The notes under the pieces: model-generated
What the model was told of the DNA's origin: nothing
What the model saw: the letters and a program-made list of their open reading frames with translations, nothing else
The model's database searches: none
Shown here: in pieces, positions 16,075 to 24,015 of the stretch
Numbering within the stretch: position 1 is the first letter of the stretch
Layout of the letters: the number at the start of each line of letters is the position of its first letter
Translations under genes and position numbers: made by a program
Source: Oscillatoria sp. SIO1A7
GTDB taxonomy: Bacteria > Cyanobacteriota > Cyanobacteriia > Cyanobacteriales > Laspinemataceae
NCBI GenBank assembly: GCA_010672965.1
Contig: JAAHFN010000007.1
Span: 374,992-438,991, forward strand
Length of the DNA: 64,000 bases
Reading direction: 5' to 3'

Positions 16075-16416
16075 CGGTAAGCAGTCAGCGGTCAGCAGTA
16101 GGGTCGTTTCATGTCGCCCGTGCGAAACGGCCGTTCGCCCCCACAACTTTGCTAGAAGTACAAAGCAATGGAGTATAGAAGCTAGGTTATTTTGGGAGTA
16201 GGGGCGATTTCGCGCGAAATCGCCCCTACTGGCTAGGGTTGCTATTTTAGAGATTTTGTGCTAAGGCTAGGCTGTGGTGTTGACCTTGGGGGCTATTATG
16301 GAGCGTCTATTGACTTTGCCCAGGCGATCGCTGCCTTGTTGAAGTCTTTTAGGAGAAGCAATGTTTCCCTACCCCACACCCTACACCCCACACCCTACAC
16401 CCCAAAAACCAAACCC
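16075..16416. other. Gap with 34-bp palindrome and heptanucleotide repeats
   Basis: It holds GGTCAGC micro-repeats, a perfect 34-bp palindrome at 16197-16230 (arm AGTAGGGGCGATTTCGC) and, from 16368 to 16406, tandem CCCTACA/CCCCACA heptamers that reach the leader of the TPR gene. Similar TAGGGGCGA palindromes occur at 14448, 23257 and 30680. An open frame runs in from 16258 upstream of the TPR gene but translates low-complexity repeat, so I exclude it. Confidence 0.7.
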
Positions 16417-17136
16417 ATGAATATTCCCAGAATAATTTCCACAACGATCGCCATTCTAGGAATCTTTGCCGCTCTTGGCGGACTTCCAGAACCAGCGATC
16501 GCCCGGGAACCGTTGCTAATAGCCCAAAAAAACCCCGAGGATTTCCTCAAGCGGGGAGTAGAGAAAACTCGCTCCGGGGACTATCAAGGAGCCCTAGAAG
16601 ATTTTAATGAGGCCCTGCGGCGCGATCGCAACTATGCCCAGGCTTATATGAATCGGGGCAACATCTACTCGGCATATGGCAACCTACCAGCAGCGATCGC
16701 CGACTACACCCAAGTCCTGAGAATCGACCCCAACTCCATAGCCGCCTACATTGGTCGCGCATCTGCCAACTCCGCCATCCGCAACCAACCAGCAGCAATA
16801 GGAGACTACACCCAAGCTCTCAAAATCAATCCCAACTACGTTGAAGCCTACATCGGTAGGGGAGCTGCCTATCTTGTCTCCGAAGACCTATCCAGAGCCC
16901 TCGACGACTTGAACCAAGCCTTACTTCTCGATCCTAACAGTGCCGCCGCCTACTACAACCGAGCTACCGTCCTCGTCGGCCAAGGAAACAACTCCGGAGC
17001 CATCAGAGATTTACAAATAGCAGCAAGGCTTTTTCAGCAACAAGAAAAGCCAAGGTTCTACCAAAATTGCCTCAGTCGCATCCGGCAAATACAGCAAATA
17101 CAGCAAATACAGCAACAGCGACAACCCGAGGAGTAG
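16417..17136 (+). CDS. Secreted TPR repeat protein
   Basis: The ATG at 16417 is chosen because a signal peptide follows directly (MNIPRIISTTIAILGIFAALG, cleavage likely after AIA near residue 28). The mature part has about five tetratricopeptide repeats of 34 residues (from PEDFLKRGVEKTRSGDY to the GQGNNSGAIRDL unit). It ends in a low-complexity QIQQIQQ tail encoded by a CAGCAAATA micro-repeat. It is probably a periplasmic or thylakoid-lumen scaffold; the partner is unknown. Three to four tandem GGGACTTTC units follow the stop codon. Confidence 0.82.
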   Translation: MNIPRIISTTIAILGIFAALGGLPEPAIAREPLLIAQKNPEDFLKRGVEKTRSGDYQGALEDFNEALRRDRNYAQAYMNRGNIYSAYGNLPAAIADYTQVLRIDPNSIAAYIGRASANSAIRNQPAAIGDYTQALKINPNYVEAYIGRGAAYLVSEDLSRALDDLNQALLLDPNSAAAYYNRATVLVGQGNNSGAIRDLQIAARLFQQQEKPRFYQNCLSRIRQIQQIQQIQQQRQPEE

Positions 17137-17224
17137 GGACTTTCGGGACTTTCGGGACTTTCGGGACAAGGGAGAAAGTGAATGGTGAATAGTGAATAAT
17201 TGGCCTTCTTAACTTTTCACTCTT

Positions 17225-17350
17225 AATCGCCTTTCACCCCACACCCCACACCCCACACCCCACACCCCACCCCCCCCCCCCCACACCCCACCCCCCCCCC
17301 CCCCCCCCCCCCTCCCCCCCCCCCCCCCCCCCCCCCCCCTTCCCCCCCCT
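17225..17350. repeat. CCCCACA heptamers grading into long poly-C
   Basis: After five CACCCCA-type heptamers the sequence becomes almost pure C for about 90 bases, broken by a few A and T. Genuine heptanucleotide repeats are common in filamentous cyanobacteria, but a C tract this long is more likely a sequencing or assembly artefact over such an array. The remaining DNA to 17591 shows nothing I can assign. Confidence 0.85.
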
Positions 17351-17591
17351 CGGTACATTAGTTCGCAGCAAATACAAGATTTTTCCCATTTTACACCTAT
17401 ATATGCTCATTCGATAGCATTTATGATCACTCCAAAGCCTTGCAGGTTCTACTGTTTGTTTTTTTTCAGCAGGCCCTACATATTAGAGTAGATTGAAGCA
17501 GATTGGAGGCTATCTTTTTTCAAATATGACTGCTAAGTGCTACTTCTCTGCTCCGAAAGCTCTCTGCACCGAAACTCTTCCGTTTGCTTGC

Positions 17592-19085
17592 TCAAAAATA
17601 GAGCTTGCTTAGCTCGTCAAGACCAATCTCGTTATCGAAATCCTCTTTGCAAAAATAGGCATGGATAGGCAGCCGTTCGGGGGCTGGCTCTGTCGGCCGT
17701 GCAGCAATAATTTTTTCGAGCTGGGTCAAATAGCCTTCTGCAGTTCGGTCCCAAGTGTAGCGGCTTAAAACCCGCTTTTGTCCCTGCTTGGCAAACTTAT
17801 CCCACTCATCGCTGTTACAGAGAACTCGCTCTAATCCTCGGGCTATATCGGCGGGGTCGGCGGGATCGACCAAAACCCCATATTCCTCATTGCCCTCGCT
17901 GAGGCTCTCGCTAGGTCCGCCATTCTTAGTTACTACCACCGGCAAGCCCGCTGCTGCTGCTTCCAAAGGAGCTAGACCAAAAGGTTCGTAAAGAGCGGTC
18001 AGGGCAAACACCGATCGACGACTTGCCAATAAACGATAGGTTGCTGCCAGATAAGCTTGTGAGCCAACAGAAAAAGCGCTAACTTTGCCCCACAAATTGT
18101 TTTCTTTCACCACATCCCGGATTCCTGCCAAAACCTCTTGTTCGCTGGGGCGAGCGTCGGCATCGTTTCGCAAAGGATCCTCTAATCCTCCAGTAATCAT
18201 TACCAAGTTGGCGCAGGACTGCAGTTTTTCGCTATAGGCAAATGCTTCTACGAGACCGAGATGGTTTTTTTTCAGATCTAAGCGGCTTGCGGCGACGATC
18301 GCCGGTAACTCGCCTCGACCCACAGCCAGATCTCGGAACAAGCATTCCTGGACATGTTCGTATGCTATCATCTCATTATCAGAATAGCCGTTAGAACTAA
18401 ATACCGCCAGGTTACTCCCCGGTGGAATCACGGCAAAACGGCTATTGTCTTCTACATTCACTGCTCCCCGATAGGCTCGATGGCCGTATTGTTTGAAGCG
18501 TTCTTGTCGGGTACTGGTGATATTGAGCGCCGAGCGATTCATACTCAGCCGCTCGGCCATGATGCGGCATCCAAAATTGTATTGCTCGTCGATTTCCCCT
18601 AAATTTCCCCGGGTGACTTCCAGTTTGTCCATCTTTTGGGCACCGAGAGAATGGCCCGTAAAGGTGAAAGGGATACCAGTTTTGTCTTCAATCAGAACAG
18701 CGCTAAGCCCTCCATCGCCATAGTGAGCGGTCATAGCGTCTGGGAAGCTACCCTCATCCCGATAGAACTGGAGAATATTCGGCACCCAGTCGCTTACTAG
18801 ATGAGGCCATAGCAACTCTTTGCGGAGGAATCTTTCGGGTCCTGCTGGCAAGCGAATAATGCGGAGATTGCGGACGCCAAGGTAGCGATCGAGTCGTTCG
18901 GCAAATTCCGGCCAATCTGGGTCGATAATCTGGCGAGTTAGAATATCTACCTTGTGACCTTGTGCTGCCATTGCTACAGCAACCTGCTTGACATAAACCA
19001 ATTGGCCGCCAAAGTCAGGATGGTAGGTCCAATAACTATCCTTCGAGTCAAAGTTGCCTTGGGGGTTGAGAAATCCAATATGCAT
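17592..19085 (-). CDS. Glycosyltransferase family 4, sucrose-phosphate-synthase-like
   Basis: A cytosolic GT-B fold transferase. The N-terminal FGGQLVYVKQVAVAMA and TGHSLGAQK are the sucrose-synthase/SPS-type donor and acceptor signatures, IVAASRLDLKKNHLGLVEAF opens the C-terminal Rossmann domain, and EPFGLAPLEAAAAGLPVV is the E-x7-E donor-binding motif. I start at the ATG of MHIGFLNPQG (497 residues); a 35-codon upstream extension has no family-like sequence. No HAD-type phosphatase domain is fused to it. Sucrose-phosphate synthesis, an osmolyte route in cyanobacteria, is the best guess, but other UDP- or ADP-sugar acceptors are possible. It stands alone, divergent from the DUF4346-like gene. 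Confidence 0.85.
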   Translation of the reverse strand: MHIGFLNPQGNFDSKDSYWTYHPDFGGQLVYVKQVAVAMAAQGHKVDILTRQIIDPDWPEFAERLDRYLGVRNLRIIRLPAGPERFLRKELLWPHLVSDWVPNILQFYRDEGSFPDAMTAHYGDGGLSAVLIEDKTGIPFTFTGHSLGAQKMDKLEVTRGNLGEIDEQYNFGCRIMAERLSMNRSALNITSTRQERFKQYGHRAYRGAVNVEDNSRFAVIPPGSNLAVFSSNGYSDNEMIAYEHVQECLFRDLAVGRGELPAIVAASRLDLKKNHLGLVEAFAYSEKLQSCANLVMITGGLEDPLRNDADARPSEQEVLAGIRDVVKENNLWGKVSAFSVGSQAYLAATYRLLASRRSVFALTALYEPFGLAPLEAAAAGLPVVVTKNGGPSESLSEGNEEYGVLVDPADPADIARGLERVLCNSDEWDKFAKQGQKRVLSRYTWDRTAEGYLTQLEKIIAARPTEPAPERLPIHAYFCKEDFDNEIGLDELSKLYF

Positions 19086-19236
19086 GATTCGATTGTATCG
19101 CACTGGAATTGTCCAGCAGGTGTGGGAAGTGCCCGAAAATTTCCGCGCATTGCGCTCTTTAGATGCTATCCATTGATTCAGAGGCATCAATCAATTCTAC
19201 ACTAGATAAAAGTACCCTAGTTCTCGGTCAGTTACT

Positions 19237-19671
19237 ATGCTTGTCGAGACTCTCTATCGTTGCTTAGCAGAATTAATCACGGCTCAGATGAATCCCAATC
19301 TAAAAAATATTCAAGCTATTGATGAAAAATTGTCCCAGCGTCATCTTGACCTTGACCCTGGCGGCTATTTCATTATTTATCTAGACCGAGCGTCAGGCTT
19401 AATTTGTGCCAAGCATTTTAGCAATGCTATAGACGATCGCGGTTTGGCTGTCGATCCCGAAACCGGCCAAGTGATTCCCGCACGAAGCAAGGTGGAACGC
19501 AAGCCAGAGAAGCTTTTTAGCGCCAGAACGGCTAAGGAGCTGTGCGTAAAAATATTTGAGGAAACTCAGCCTTGCCCGACGACCACGCTAGATCATGCTG
19601 CCTATCTAGGGCGAGAGTTTGTCCGAGCTGAAATAGCTCTAGTCAATGGCCAAGAATACATCCAAGACTAA
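19237..19671 (+). CDS. Conserved cyanobacterial protein, DUF4346-like
   Basis: A 144-residue soluble protein. Its core DPGGYFIIYLDRASGLICAKHFSN followed by DPETGQVIP resembles the cyanobacterial DUF4346 family, whose function is unknown. The C-terminal half (LDHAAYLGREFVRAEIALVNG) is the other conserved block. It has no signal peptide or membrane segment. It is divergent from the glycosyltransferase with about 150 bp between the two starts. The family call is from memory of the pattern and is only moderately secure. Confidence 0.6.
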   Translation: MLVETLYRCLAELITAQMNPNLKNIQAIDEKLSQRHLDLDPGGYFIIYLDRASGLICAKHFSNAIDDRGLAVDPETGQVIPARSKVERKPEKLFSARTAKELCVKIFEETQPCPTTTLDHAAYLGREFVRAEIALVNGQEYIQD

Positions 19672-20022
19672 TATATAGAGCCCGAGAGCGTTTAGCGCTC
19701 AGCCTTCAGCCCGAGAGCGTTGCCCTCAGCTCGTGCTTTCGCGTTGGGCTTAGCCCAACAGCTCTTAGCTCTCAGCTTTTAGCAATAAATTATTAGCATT
19801 AGCAATAATTTATTGTTAGTAGCTTGCCGGTCTATAGGTAGCCGAGGCACCAATACACCGACAGGCCGTTTCGCTCTTACAGATGAAACCGAAGCCCCTT
19901 TGGGCAGGAGAATCACGATCGTTGCTTACGACTTAACGCCGATCTCCGAGAGCTTTTTATCGCCTTGCCCGTTCTAGGTAGCCGATCTAGCTCCTGCTGA
20001 CTGCTGGTCCGCCTAACGCTTT
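19672..20022. other. Gap with degenerate repeats and a 12-bp hairpin
   Basis: It contains imperfect copies of GAGCGTT(T/G)...CTCAGC, then a perfect 12-bp inverted repeat CAATAAATTATT (19783-19794 with 19804-19815, 9-nt loop). That hairpin could terminate the convergent genes on either side. Nothing coding is seen. Confidence 0.5.
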
Positions 20023-20733
20023 TTATCGCTGATACCAATAGTAGGTTGCCATCGGAATAGCGGTAGCCAGAATCAGAAGTACGACAACAATAACGGTAGC
20101 AGTTCCCGTTTTAGTCTCTTCGGCAGATGTAAAGGTGCCTTCTACCTGAATGTTATCGGTAATTTCGGGAGGACCTGGGTCTGGTTTTCCCGATAGTACC
20201 GTAACTAGGCGATCGGTGGCATCCAACATGGCCTGATTGTACTTATCCCCTTGCCGTAGGGGTGCCTGTAAGGTCTCAGCCACGACGCTTTCGGCAATGT
20301 CGTCGGTTAAGAGGGACTTTACGCCCTCCCCAGTACGGATGGCAGCGTTATTGGTGACATTATCCAAAACCAGGACAATCTGATTTTCCCCTGCCTCGGG
20401 GGTGGGAAACCACTTTTCAAATAGCTTGTCGGTAAAGCTTTGTGCTGTTTCCCCGTAGTCGAGCCGATGGATGGCGACTAAGCGCACCTCCCAGCCGGTT
20501 TCTCGGGCAAGATTCTTTGTCTTTTTGGCGATCGCACCTTCGCTAATGCGACTTAGAATCTCGGCTGTATCGACTACCCAAGTATTGCTGCCCGCCGAGA
20601 GACTGGGCATCTGATAGACCCCAGTGGCTCCCGCCGGTGCCGCTACCAAAAAGGTATTGCACCAGAGCAACATCCCCACTGTTATACCAAGGAGGAAAGG
20701 CCATTCCCGGATCCCTTTGAATAGCTCTCTCAT
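20023..20733 (-). CDS. psb32: Photosystem II repair protein Psb32 (TPM domain)
   Basis: A 236-residue protein with an N-terminal signal or anchor (FLLGITVGMLLWCNTFLVAA), a TPM domain of about residues 45-195 and a C-terminal transmembrane helix (VIVVVLLILATAIPMATYYW). WVVDTAEILSRISEGAIAKK and the GENQIVLVLDNVTNNAAIRTGEGV stretch are typical of TPM proteins. The single-TPM, two-membrane-segment layout is that of cyanobacterial Psb32, which protects and helps repair photosystem II at the thylakoid. Gly/Ser-rich secreted TPM proteins are the alternative, but there is no such tail. Upstream lie G-rich GGGACAT repeats that could affect its promoter. Confidence 0.75.
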   Translation of the reverse strand: MRELFKGIREWPFLLGITVGMLLWCNTFLVAAPAGATGVYQMPSLSAGSNTWVVDTAEILSRISEGAIAKKTKNLARETGWEVRLVAIHRLDYGETAQSFTDKLFEKWFPTPEAGENQIVLVLDNVTNNAAIRTGEGVKSLLTDDIAESVVAETLQAPLRQGDKYNQAMLDATDRLVTVLSGKPDPGPPEITDNIQVEGTFTSAEETKTGTATVIVVVLLILATAIPMATYYWYQR

Positions 20734-20778
20734 CTACTATTTCCTGAAATTTGATTGCTTATAGTCTCAAAATATACC

Positions 20779-21140
20779 AGGGAATGGGCATGGGGCATCG
20801 GGCATTGGGGCATCGGGCATGGGGCATCGGGCATCGGGCATTGGGCATCGGGCATCGGGAATTGGGCATCGGACATGGGGACATGGGGCATCGGACATGG
20901 GGACATGGGGACATGGGGACATGGGGACATGGGGACATGGGGACCGCAAAAAACAAGCTCAGGACAGGCTATGGGGACATGGGGACATGGGAACCGGGAG
21001 AACAGATAAATAAGAAGAGGGCGGTACTTTCGGTCTCCCGATGCCCGATGCCATCCCGATGCCATCTCCCTTGCCCTTTTACAGGCCCTTTAAAAGACCC
21101 ATGCCCCATGCCCCATGCCCCATGCCCAATTCCCGATGCC
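20779..21140. repeat. GGGCAT(C/T) and GGGACAT microsatellite-like arrays
   Basis: From 20783 to 20992 the sequence is built of GGGCATC/GGGCATT and then GGGACAT heptamers (at least eight in tandem at 20875-20945 and two more at 20970-20990). From about 21037 to 21145 the complementary forms CCCGATGCC and CCCATGC appear. Both arms could pair over a distance. The many reading frames found here are translations of this repeat and not genes. The next 280 bp before the SDR gene show a few more AATGCCC units and nothing else. Confidence 0.9.
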
Positions 21141-21420
21141 CATGTTAAGTTTTGCTTCTTTTGCTTGACTGTAGGGCTGGATTTGTTTAAAAAACAGAAC
21201 GCACTCTCTGACAAATAGGACGCAAATTTTAGGCTTGAAAAATAGGGTCTGGTGCTAGTCTGTCAAGGTATTTTTGAAAGTTAAGCGATTCGCAACTTTT
21301 CGGCTCAATGCCCAATGCGAACATGCCCAATGCCCAAATTATTTGACTACTAGGTGCGCGTCCTACAAATAGAGTCCGTGCGTAAATCCTGACAAAATTA
21401 CTTGGGAGATACGAGCTGTT

Positions 21421-22242
21421 ATGAAGATTGCGATCGTAGGCTGTGGCTATGTGGGTAAGGCGATCGCCCGCCGCTGGAGTCAAGACGGTCATTGGGTTAC
21501 AGCGACTACCACCAGACCGGAACGGATTGCGGAACTAAAGGAAGTGGCAGGGGATGCAGTCGCGATGAGAGGTGATGATGTCGAGGCTATGCGAAACCTG
21601 CTTCAAGACCAAGAGGCGGTTTTGGTTAGCGTTGGCGATCGCACCCGCACTCAATATAAGGAAACATACCTGGGTACTGCTGCGAATCTGGTTGCGACTT
21701 TACCGCAAGCGCCAGCATTAAAACAGATAATTTATACCAGTAGTTGCTCGGTGTATGGGGATAAAAAAGGCGAATGGGTGGATGAGGAGTCTCCCGTAGC
21801 CCCAGCCAGCGACAAAACCCAGACTCTCTGGGATACCGAGCAAGCTTTGTTACGGGTATCTAGTCCAGAACTGCGGGTTTGCATCCTGCGCTTGGGAGGC
21901 ATTTATGGCCCGGGTAGAGAAATAGTCAAGATTTTCCGCAATGTTGCAGGCAAGACTCGTCCCGGCACTGGGGCAGAACCAACCAATTGGATTCACCTGG
22001 ACGATATTATAGGTGCCTTGGAGTTTGTGCGATTGAAGCGATCGCAAGGTATCTACAATCTGGTGCATGATGTTTCCCTGACTAGCCGCGAACTCTTAGA
22101 CGGTTTGTGCGAACGACACGGTTTGGCCAAAGTCTCCTGGGATCGATCTGCGCCGTCAACCCGTTCCTATAATGCTCGGGTGTCCAACCAAAAAATAAGG
22201 GAGGCGGGTTACCAGCTAATTCATCCGGAAACTATGCTCTAA
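21421..22242 (+). CDS. NAD(P)-binding SDR / NAD-dependent epimerase (YeeZ-like)
   Basis: An extended or atypical short-chain dehydrogenase. The Rossmann motif IAIVGCGYVGKAIARRW opens the protein, and YTSSCSVYGDKKGEWVDE with downstream LRLGGIYGPGRE are the usual sugar-epimerase blocks. The YxxxK catalytic lysine is not evident after VYG, as in atypical SDR members such as E. coli YeeZ. Length 273 fits that group. The substrate is unknown. The ATG at 21421 follows GGGAGATACGAG, a usable ribosome-binding site. Confidence 0.85.
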   Translation: MKIAIVGCGYVGKAIARRWSQDGHWVTATTTRPERIAELKEVAGDAVAMRGDDVEAMRNLLQDQEAVLVSVGDRTRTQYKETYLGTAANLVATLPQAPALKQIIYTSSCSVYGDKKGEWVDEESPVAPASDKTQTLWDTEQALLRVSSPELRVCILRLGGIYGPGREIVKIFRNVAGKTRPGTGAEPTNWIHLDDIIGALEFVRLKRSQGIYNLVHDVSLTSRELLDGLCERHGLAKVSWDRSAPSTRSYNARVSNQKIREAGYQLIHPETML

Positions 22243-22502
22243 GCATTGAATTAAACTGATTCTGTTTTTTGAAGGTTTGCTCTGCAAAAGTTATTGCCAA
22301 ATTTAAAATAAAAAGAGCGAGCCTCGATATATAGGGTGCTAGCCCTACTGGGTTACTCCAGTAAGGTATATGATATTATGAGAAATCCGATAACAGTAAA
22401 TAGCGGGTCTGCGACCTTTCAAGGAAGCTACTCTGACTCAAGGAAATTAGGGGCGATCGCTTTTAAAATCTTGTTAGACAGGCAAAACCGATTGGAAATT
22501 GT
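22243..22502 (+). promoter_or_regulatory. AT-rich leader with small hairpin before the PG-binding gene
   Basis: A 260-bp stretch. At 22347-22367 CTACTGGGTTACTCCAGTAAG can form a 7-bp stem, followed by an AT-rich TATATGATATTATGAG that may hold a -10 element. I see no known riboswitch. Assignment to the downstream gene is inference. Confidence 0.3.
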
Positions 22503-23114
22503 ATGGACTCTCTAGCTTATATTCATCTAGTCGAAGCTTACGATCGGCCCTTGGAGCCAGCTCCATTGCTCGACTTTAAGCGGCCAAAATTCAACGGAAA
22601 AACGCTAGTTTCTGGTATATCCGTTGCCCTGGTAGCATCCTTCCTAGGAGTTGCTGCCCCCGCAAGAGCCTTTCTCAAAGTTGGTAAAAGCGGCCCTGAA
22701 GTCGAGCGGGTGCAACAACGATTGGGGGAATTGGGCTACTTTAAGGGCCCTTCAACAGGTTACTATGGCCAGATTACCCGCAAAGCGGTTAAGGATTTTC
22801 AACTTAATAACAACTTGAAGGATGATGGCATTGTTGGGCCACAAACTCAAGTTGCTTTACAGGAGGTCTATCCCAAACCAGCAGAGCCGGATACTCAGCC
22901 TATTGTTAAGATTGGTCGTAATGGGCCAACTGTTTACCGGGTACAGCGACAGCTAAGCTCCTTGCGGTACTACAACTACCGAAAAATGGACGGCATATTT
23001 GACGAGGAGACTAAACAAGCGGTTATTGATTTCCAGAAAGCCAACAATCTTAAAGCAGATGGAATCGTAGGGCGCAAGACTCACGAAGCACTGGCGAACC
23101 AGACGGGCTTGTAA
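22503..23114 (+). CDS. Peptidoglycan-binding protein with two PG_binding_1 domains
   Basis: A short cytosolic N-terminus precedes a transmembrane or signal segment near residues 34-58 (LVSGISVALVASFLGVAAPARA, with an AxA-type end). Two PG_binding_1 repeats follow: VGKSGPEVERVQQRLGELGYF...DGIVGPQTQVAL and IGRNGPTVYRVQRQLSSLRYY...DGIVGRKTHEAL. No hydrolase domain is attached, so it probably only binds the wall. At 203 residues it is a common cyanobacterial type. A clear terminator follows at 23146. Confidence 0.88.
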   Translation: MDSLAYIHLVEAYDRPLEPAPLLDFKRPKFNGKTLVSGISVALVASFLGVAAPARAFLKVGKSGPEVERVQQRLGELGYFKGPSTGYYGQITRKAVKDFQLNNNLKDDGIVGPQTQVALQEVYPKPAEPDTQPIVKIGRNGPTVYRVQRQLSSLRYYNYRKMDGIFDEETKQAVIDFQKANNLKADGIVGRKTHEALANQTGL

Positions 23115-23145
23115 GCTAAAATATTTTTCTCGATATTTAATAGTT

Positions 23146-23170
23146 CCCACCTTTTAGGGGTGGGTTTTTT
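23146..23170 (+). terminator. Rho-independent terminator
   Basis: CCCACC pairs with GGTGGG across a 7-nt loop and is followed at once by six T residues. It lies 32 bp past the stop codon of the peptidoglycan-binding gene. Confidence 0.85.
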
Positions 23171-23323
23171 CGTTAGGGACAAGGCCGAGGATTAGGATAG
23201 TTCAAACCCACGTTCCGCAGCGATCGTTCGGCAATAGGCTGTTGGCGCACAGTTTGTAGGGGCGATCGCGCGAAATCGCCCCTACCGCTCTCCTGCTGAC
23301 CGCTTACGGCTATATCGCTTTTA

Positions 23324-23653
23324 TCAAAAGCTAGATTCTATCAGTTCGTTATAAAGATCGCTAATTCCTTGGTGCAGGGCGGGAACGTAATTTTCTATAA
23401 CGAATGAGTCCGAAGTATTGTCCGGCGGATCGTCTATTTCTAAGCGATCTGTTCCCACTCGCAGTTTTTCGCCGAGATTGTGTTGGCCGCACCATTTGCC
23501 AATGGTGTGGGCGATGAAAAATAATTCGCTATTCGGAATTTCTGCTAAGTTTTTGTCGAGTTGAGGCAAGTCTCGCCAAGCTGCAGGTAAGAATAGGTCT
23601 GGGTTGTCTTCCAGCCATCGACAAAAAACGATTATAACTGTATTAGGCTCCAT
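23324..23653 (-). CDS. Conserved hypothetical protein, 109 residues
   Basis: A small acidic soluble protein beginning MEPNTVIIVFCRWLEDNPD; no family is recognised. Highly structured sequence (LPQLDKNLAEIPNSELFFIAHTIGKWC) and normal codon use support it as a gene. The frame continues 53 codons upstream into heptanucleotide repeats, so I start at the ATG at 23653. It ends close to the PG-binding gene in convergent orientation. Confidence 0.6.
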   Translation of the reverse strand: MEPNTVIIVFCRWLEDNPDLFLPAAWRDLPQLDKNLAEIPNSELFFIAHTIGKWCGQHNLGEKLRVGTDRLEIDDPPDNTSDSFVIENYVPALHQGISDLYNELIESSF

Positions 23654-24015
23654 AGGCGTAGGCGGGCGTAGGCGTAAGTTAGGGTGTGGGTTGTGGGGTG
23701 TGGGGTGTGGGGAAAATTGATACTTTTTTAAGCGGAGCGCAAGCTGTCGCCGGAAAGTCTTACAGGGACGGAGGTTTCGAGGTTCTAGAGCTAACGATAC
23801 CACATATGTCACTAATTGGCGTGAAAAAGCCTCAAAATCAACACCCTAGTGCCGCTGCACGGAAGTCAAAAGTCAAAAGTCTCAAGGTAATAATGCCTTT
23901 GTACTCTGGCTCTTTGACCCGATCGGGCGCTCTGGATTATTTCTGCCACGCTGCACTAGGCGTAAGTCCTGTCTAATATAGCACTGTGATTTTTTGATTT
24001 GAGCGACTTAATCCA
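23654..24015. repeat. Gap with heptamer repeats and a dispersed 100-bp repeat
   Basis: GGTGTGGG-type heptamers occupy 23677-23711. From 23865 to 23962 AAAAGTC units, CTCAAGGTAATAATGCCTTT, ATCGGGCGCTCTGGATTATT and a CACGCTGCACTA block are seen. The same series is present at 30535-30668, so this is a dispersed non-coding repeat. No gene is supported. Confidence 0.7.

Noticed and set aside
20751-21218. Several 60-155-residue frames on both strands
   Set aside because: They are translations of GGGCAT and GGGACAT microsatellites (Met-Gly-His-Trp runs) with no coding character.
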